Source of the DNA: Clostridia bacterium
Lineage (GTDB): Bacteria; Bacillota_A; Clostridia; Oscillospirales; Acutalibacteraceae
Length of the DNA stretch: 9,565 nt
Assembly (NCBI GenBank): GCA_017529165.1
Contig: JAFXNY010000144.1
Location: 1-9,565, forward strand
Reading direction: 5' to 3'
A model generated the notes under the pieces. It was not told where the DNA came from, ran no database searches, and saw only the letters and a list, made by a program, of their open reading frames with translations. The position numbers and the translations under genes were made by a program. Positions 6,945 through 9,565 of this stretch are shown piece by piece. Positions within the stretch are counted from its first letter, which is position 1, and each line of letters starts with the position of its first letter.

Positions 6945-7987
6945 AAACAGTAGTTTTCGGACCGAACGATAAAATGTATGATAAGGGCACAGGCATTTTT
7001 TATGATGTGATAAAAAATAATGATATTGAGTATTATTGCTTTTTTCCAAATCTTAAAGAAAGCACCAACCTTTCAATAGCATTTTCAAACAAGGTTACAA
7101 GATATATACCTTGGCAAATTAGGAAAAAGCTTTATTACAGAGTATTAGAACATAAGTATTTGAAGAATTGTAAACGCACGGATGAGATAATGTTTGTTTT
7201 TTCTATGTATAAAATGGAGGATGAACATTATTTTGATAATTTCTTGTCTTTTCTTAAGTTTTATTATGTGAATGCTAAGTTTGTATACTATTCATTTGAT
7301 ATAGCGTCCACTTGGCATCATTTAACTCCCCAATATGTGAAGGATAACTTTGACTTGGTAATGACCTTTGATAAGCAGGATGCCAAGAAGTACGGTTTTG
7401 AGTTTTACGAGGGCATATATTCACGGGTTGACGGGATAGAAGAAAAGGCACAGAAAGAAAACATATCTTCAGATGTTATGTTTATAGGTGCGGATAAGGG
7501 TAAGTTTCCTCTTCTTTTTCAAATATTCAAGTACCTTTCAGATGCCGGTAAAAAATGTGATTTTAGGTTGGTTTCCGTTGATGAAGGCATAGAAGAACAG
7601 CTAAAAAAGGATTATGAATGTAAAAACTACAATAGGGGCTTTAGAGTTTTATATAAGGGATCTGCGTTCACAATAAATGATTATTGCCCTTATTATAAGA
7701 CTTTGCCTATAATTGCCGGCGCAAAGTGTATGCTTGATGTTCCGTTAGGCACTCAGGCAGGAAGCACGATAAGGCTTCAGGAAGCCGTAACATACCATAA
7801 AAAGCTGATAACCAATCTTAAAGAAGTAAAAGAGAAGCCATATTATAATGCAAAAAACTTTTTAGTGTTTGATAAAGTGGAGGATATTGATCCTGATTTT
7901 ATTGATAAGCCCTATGAGGGGGGGTACGAATACAACTTCTCTCCGCTTAAGATGATAGAACACGCAAAGGAAGAATTGTATAAATAG
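6941..7987 (+). CDS. Putative GT-B-fold glycosyltransferase
   Basis: A 348-residue soluble protein with the two-lobed look of a GT-B glycosyltransferase. The N-terminal Rossmann-like lobe runs MKTVVFGPND (1-10) to about 170 and includes FVYYSFDIASTWHHLT (114-129) and LVMTFDKQDAKKYG (139-152). The second lobe starts at SDVMFIGADKGKFPLL (177-192). The C-terminal signature GSTIRLQEAVTYHKKLITNL (274-293) resembles the sugar-nucleotide-binding region of CgeB-like and LPS-type transferases. The ATG overlaps the TGA of the preceding gene (ATGA at 6941-6944), and GAGG at 6928-6931 is 9 nt upstream. Base composition is low in GC (about 30% in a sampled 60-base line) compared with about 40% in nadE. 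It is probably involved in decoration of a cell-surface glycan; the sugar is unknown. Confidence 0.7.
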   Translation: MKTVVFGPNDKMYDKGTGIFYDVIKNNDIEYYCFFPNLKESTNLSIAFSNKVTRYIPWQIRKKLYYRVLEHKYLKNCKRTDEIMFVFSMYKMEDEHYFDNFLSFLKFYYVNAKFVYYSFDIASTWHHLTPQYVKDNFDLVMTFDKQDAKKYGFEFYEGIYSRVDGIEEKAQKENISSDVMFIGADKGKFPLLFQIFKYLSDAGKKCDFRLVSVDEGIEEQLKKDYECKNYNRGFRVLYKGSAFTINDYCPYYKTLPIIAGAKCMLDVPLGTQAGSTIRLQEAVTYHKKLITNLKEVKEKPYYNAKNFLVFDKVEDIDPDFIDKPYEGGYEYNFSPLKMIEHAKEELYK

Positions 7988-8008
7988 TATCTATATCGGA
8001 GGCAGAGT

Positions 8009-8734
8009 ATGTTTGACGCTTTAAAGGTTAAAAATGATTGCGTAAAATGGATAAGAGATTTTTTCCGTGAAAACGGCAAAGGCTGTAATGCCGTTATAGG
8101 TATTTCCGGCGGAAAGGATAGCTCGGTTGTAGCCGCTTTATGTGTTGAGGCGTTAGGTAAGGACCGTGTAATCGGCGTACTTATGCCGAATGGTGAACAG
8201 CCGGATATCGATATGGCACAGCTGCTTGTAAGCTTTCTAGGTATCCGCAGTTTCACGGTAAATATTAAAGAAGCAGTTGACGGACTTATTAAGAATATAC
8301 CCTTTGATATCAGTGAGCAAAGTAGGGTAAATCTTCCTCCCCGTATCCGTATGGCAACACTCTATGCGGTATCGCAAAGCAATAACGGCAGGGTTGCCAA
8401 TACATGCAATTTATCGGAAGATTATGTAGGTTATTCCACCCGTTACGGCGATGCGGCAGGCGATTTTAGTCCCTGTGCTAATTTGACTGTCAGGGAAGTA
8501 AAGGCGATAGGCAGAGTTTTAGGGCTTCCCGATGTGTTAGTTGATAAGGTGCCTATTGACGGGCTTTGCGGTAAAACAGACGAAGAAAACTTAGGCTTTA
8601 CCTATGAGGAACTTGATAAATACATCCGTGAGGGTATCATTGAAGATGAAACAAAAAAGGAAAAGATAGATAGGCTTCATAAGGCAAATCTATTTAAGCT
8701 TAAAGTTATGCCGTCATTTAGGCCTGAGATATAG
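8009..8734 (+). CDS. nadE: NH3-dependent NAD(+) synthetase
   Basis: Final step of NAD synthesis: ATP-dependent amidation of deamido-NAD with ammonia. The 241-residue protein has the N-type ATP pyrophosphatase PP-loop SGGKDSS (33-39), the NCNLSE-like segment NTCNLSEDYVGYSTRYGDAAGDFSP within 131-155, and the conserved DGLCGKTDEENLGFTYEELD (184-203). It has no N-terminal nitrilase-type glutaminase domain, so it uses free ammonia. Length is usual for the ammonia-dependent class. GGAGG (7998-8002) is 6 nt before the ATG. It starts 21 bp after the glycosyltransferase stop with no terminator or obvious promoter between them, so it is probably read from the glycan promoter. There is no clear terminator before the next promoter. 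Confidence 0.96.
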   Translation: MFDALKVKNDCVKWIRDFFRENGKGCNAVIGISGGKDSSVVAALCVEALGKDRVIGVLMPNGEQPDIDMAQLLVSFLGIRSFTVNIKEAVDGLIKNIPFDISEQSRVNLPPRIRMATLYAVSQSNNGRVANTCNLSEDYVGYSTRYGDAAGDFSPCANLTVREVKAIGRVLGLPDVLVDKVPIDGLCGKTDEENLGFTYEELDKYIREGIIEDETKKEKIDRLHKANLFKLKVMPSFRPEI

Positions 8735-8741
8735 TTTTTTC

Positions 8742-8770
8742 TTGACAAACAGTAAAAATGAGTGTAATAT
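8742..8770 (+). promoter_or_regulatory. Sigma-A promoter of the aromatic leader and aminotransferase
   Basis: Perfect -35 TTGACA (8742-8747), 17-nt spacer, -10 TAATAT (8765-8770). The predicted start near 8777 gives a leader transcript of about 190 nt before the aminotransferase ATG. Confidence 0.88.
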
Positions 8771-8800
8771 GTATAAAAGACTAAAAGGGAGGTTTTGGTA

Positions 8801-8881
8801 ATGTTCGGTAAAGAGAATTATTATTACTTTTATTACTTTACTACGGACTGCCTGCCCTCTTTTAAGATCGTAGCAGAGTAA
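8801..8881 (+). CDS. Aromatic leader peptide (Tyr/Phe-rich, 26 aa)
   Basis: A 26-codon frame, ATG 8801 to TAA 8879-8881, with AGGGAGG (8786-8792) 8 nt upstream. It sits about 24 nt downstream of the predicted transcription start. Residues 6-13 read NYYYFYYF: seven consecutive aromatic codons (five Tyr, two Phe; 8819-8839), with further Phe at 2 and 21. Translation through these codons would depend on charged tRNA-Tyr and tRNA-Phe. The codons lie just before RNA segment A (8844-8856), which can form an antiterminator. The composition resembles the Phe-rich leader of the E. coli pheA attenuator. It is probably a sensor whose translation matters rather than its product. The alternative, a functional small protein, fits the surrounding RNA design less well. 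Confidence 0.85.
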   Translation: MFGKENYYYFYYFTTDCLPSFKIVAE

Positions 8882-8912
8882 TTGTTGCGTTTTTGAATAG
8901 GTAGTCAGTCCG
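8844..8912 (+). promoter_or_regulatory. Predicted antiterminator helix (A:B)
   Basis: Segment A, CGGACTGCCTGCC (8844-8856), lies inside the leader peptide frame. It can pair with segment B, GGTAGTCAGTCCG (8900-8912), at 12 of 13 positions (one G-U, one mismatch at C8851/T8905). Segment B includes six bases of the 5' arm of the downstream terminator, so the two structures exclude each other. A ribosome stalled early in the Tyr/Phe run would leave A free and favour this helix, allowing read-through. Confidence 0.72.
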
Positions 8913-8947
8913 CATTTAGCAGTCAATCTGCTTTTTGCGGACTTTTT
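8907..8947 (+). terminator. Attenuator: intrinsic terminator before the aminotransferase
   Basis: Lower stem AGTCCGCA (8907-8914) pairs with TGCGGACT (8936-8943). Inside is a 3x3 T-T internal loop, then an upper stem AGCAG/CTGCT (8918-8922, 8928-8932) with a 5-nt loop. Five T (8943-8947) close the structure. It lies 25 nt after the leader stop codon and 22 nt before the aminotransferase ATG, so it stops transcription ahead of the gene unless the A:B helix forms first. Confidence 0.85.
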
Positions 8948-8969
8948 CATTGGCAAAAGGAGAAATTAT

Positions 8970-9565
8970 ATGAACAGAAAAATGGTTTCTATGGGTAAAA
9001 GTCCCTCTAAAATAAGAGAGATATTTGAATATTCAAGGGGCAGAAAGGCACTTTTAGGAGAAGATAATGTTTTTGATTTCAGCCTTGGCAATCCGAGTAT
9101 TCCGGCACCAAAAAGCGTAAATGAGAGCATTAAAAAGCTGATAGAAGAAAGTGATAGCGTAGCTCTTCACGGCTATACTTCGGCACAAGGAGATCTTTCG
9201 GTACGCACGGCGATTGCCGATTCTATAACACAGCGTTTCGGTGTAAAGGCCACGGCTGACGATATCTATATGACCTGCGGAGCTGCTGCATCGCTTACAA
9301 TAACATTAAAGGCATTGTGCGAGCAGGGCGATGAGGTTATAGTTTTAGCGCCGTTTTTCCCCGAGTACAGTGTGTTTATTGAAAACGCAGGAGCTAAAAA
9401 GGTTGTAGTTAAAACTTTGCCGCCTGATTTTACGATTGATTTTAATGCTATCAAGGCGGCTATAAACGAAAAAACAACAGCGGTACTTATAAACTTTCCT
9501 AATAACCCAACAGGAGCTGTGATAAATAAAGAACAAGCCCAGCGGTTAGGTGAAATATTAAGGCA
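8970..9565 (+). CDS. PLP-dependent aminotransferase, class I/II, N-terminal part (likely aromatic)
   Basis: Fold-type I aminotransferase; 198 codons are visible and the frame runs off the window edge. Landmarks: FSLGNPSIPAP (37-47), HGYTSAQGDLSVRTAIA (67-83), the phosphate-contacting CGAAASLT region (103-110), and NFPNNPTG (175-182), whose Asn normally contacts the PLP ring. The PLP lysine would be further downstream. AAAGGAG (8956-8962) is 7 nt before the ATG. Family members transaminate aspartate, alanine or aromatic amino acids, and sequence alone does not settle the substrate. The Tyr/Phe leader and attenuator directly upstream argue for the last step of tyrosine and phenylalanine synthesis (4-hydroxyphenylpyruvate and phenylpyruvate) by inference. 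Confidence 0.92.
   Translation, partial: MNRKMVSMGKSPSKIREIFEYSRGRKALLGEDNVFDFSLGNPSIPAPKSVNESIKKLIEESDSVALHGYTSAQGDLSVRTAIADSITQRFGVKATADDIYMTCGAAASLTITLKALCEQGDEVIVLAPFFPEYSVFIENAGAKKVVVKTLPPDFTIDFNAIKAAINEKTTAVLINFPNNPTGAVINKEQAQRLGEILR

Noticed and set aside
8777..8969. T-box riboswitch before the aminotransferase
   Set aside because: The leader is short and lacks the T-box sequence and specifier-stem architecture; the aromatic reading frame plus competing helices explain it better.

Overview
The window looks like the chromosome of a low-to-moderate GC Firmicute, most likely a gut-type member of Clostridia. The evidence is a Gram-positive-type DnaK lacking the insert found in proteobacterial homologues, a membrane-anchored RNase Y, CtsR-like heptad operators, strong AAGGAGG-type ribosome binding sites and consensus sigma-A promoters. 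I cannot name a species. No insertion sequence, tRNA, rRNA, CRISPR array or phage gene is visible, and no gene-free stretch exceeds 300 bases.

Layout. On the minus strand, positions 1-2860 hold the heat-shock operon grpE-dnaK-dnaJ (dnaJ is cut by the window edge). grpE is the first gene and no hrcA precedes it. Its consensus promoter (2910-2937) is flanked by two copies of a 17-bp repeat that reads as a CtsR heptad operator. Transcribed the other way from the same intergenic region is an FkbM-type methyltransferase gene (3034-4063). It is broken by a frame change at a run of nine A and appears to lack a 5' leader. Next comes rny (RNase Y) with its own promoter, a structured 5' leader of about 150 nt, and a hairpin after the stop. 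A second promoter drives two more AT-rich genes for surface-glycan assembly: a DUF6625-type protein and a GT-B-like glycosyltransferase, overlapping by 4 bp. nadE (NH3-dependent NAD synthetase) follows 21 bp later and is probably co-transcribed.

The most striking element is at 8742-8969, between nadE and a PLP-dependent aminotransferase (partial, from 8970). A consensus promoter is followed by a good ribosome binding site and a 26-codon reading frame with seven consecutive aromatic codons (Tyr-Tyr-Tyr-Phe-Tyr-Tyr-Phe). Just after these codons lies a segment able to pair with the 5' arm of a downstream intrinsic terminator. This is the layout of ribosome-mediated transcription attenuation responding to charged tRNA-Tyr/tRNA-Phe. 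It implies that the aminotransferase works in tyrosine/phenylalanine synthesis. In Firmicutes this kind of control is more often done by T-box leaders, so a leader-peptide attenuator here is notable.

How the parts fit: the left third is protein quality control, the middle is RNA turnover plus a small surface-glycan set, and the right end is NAD synthesis followed by a separately regulated amino acid gene.
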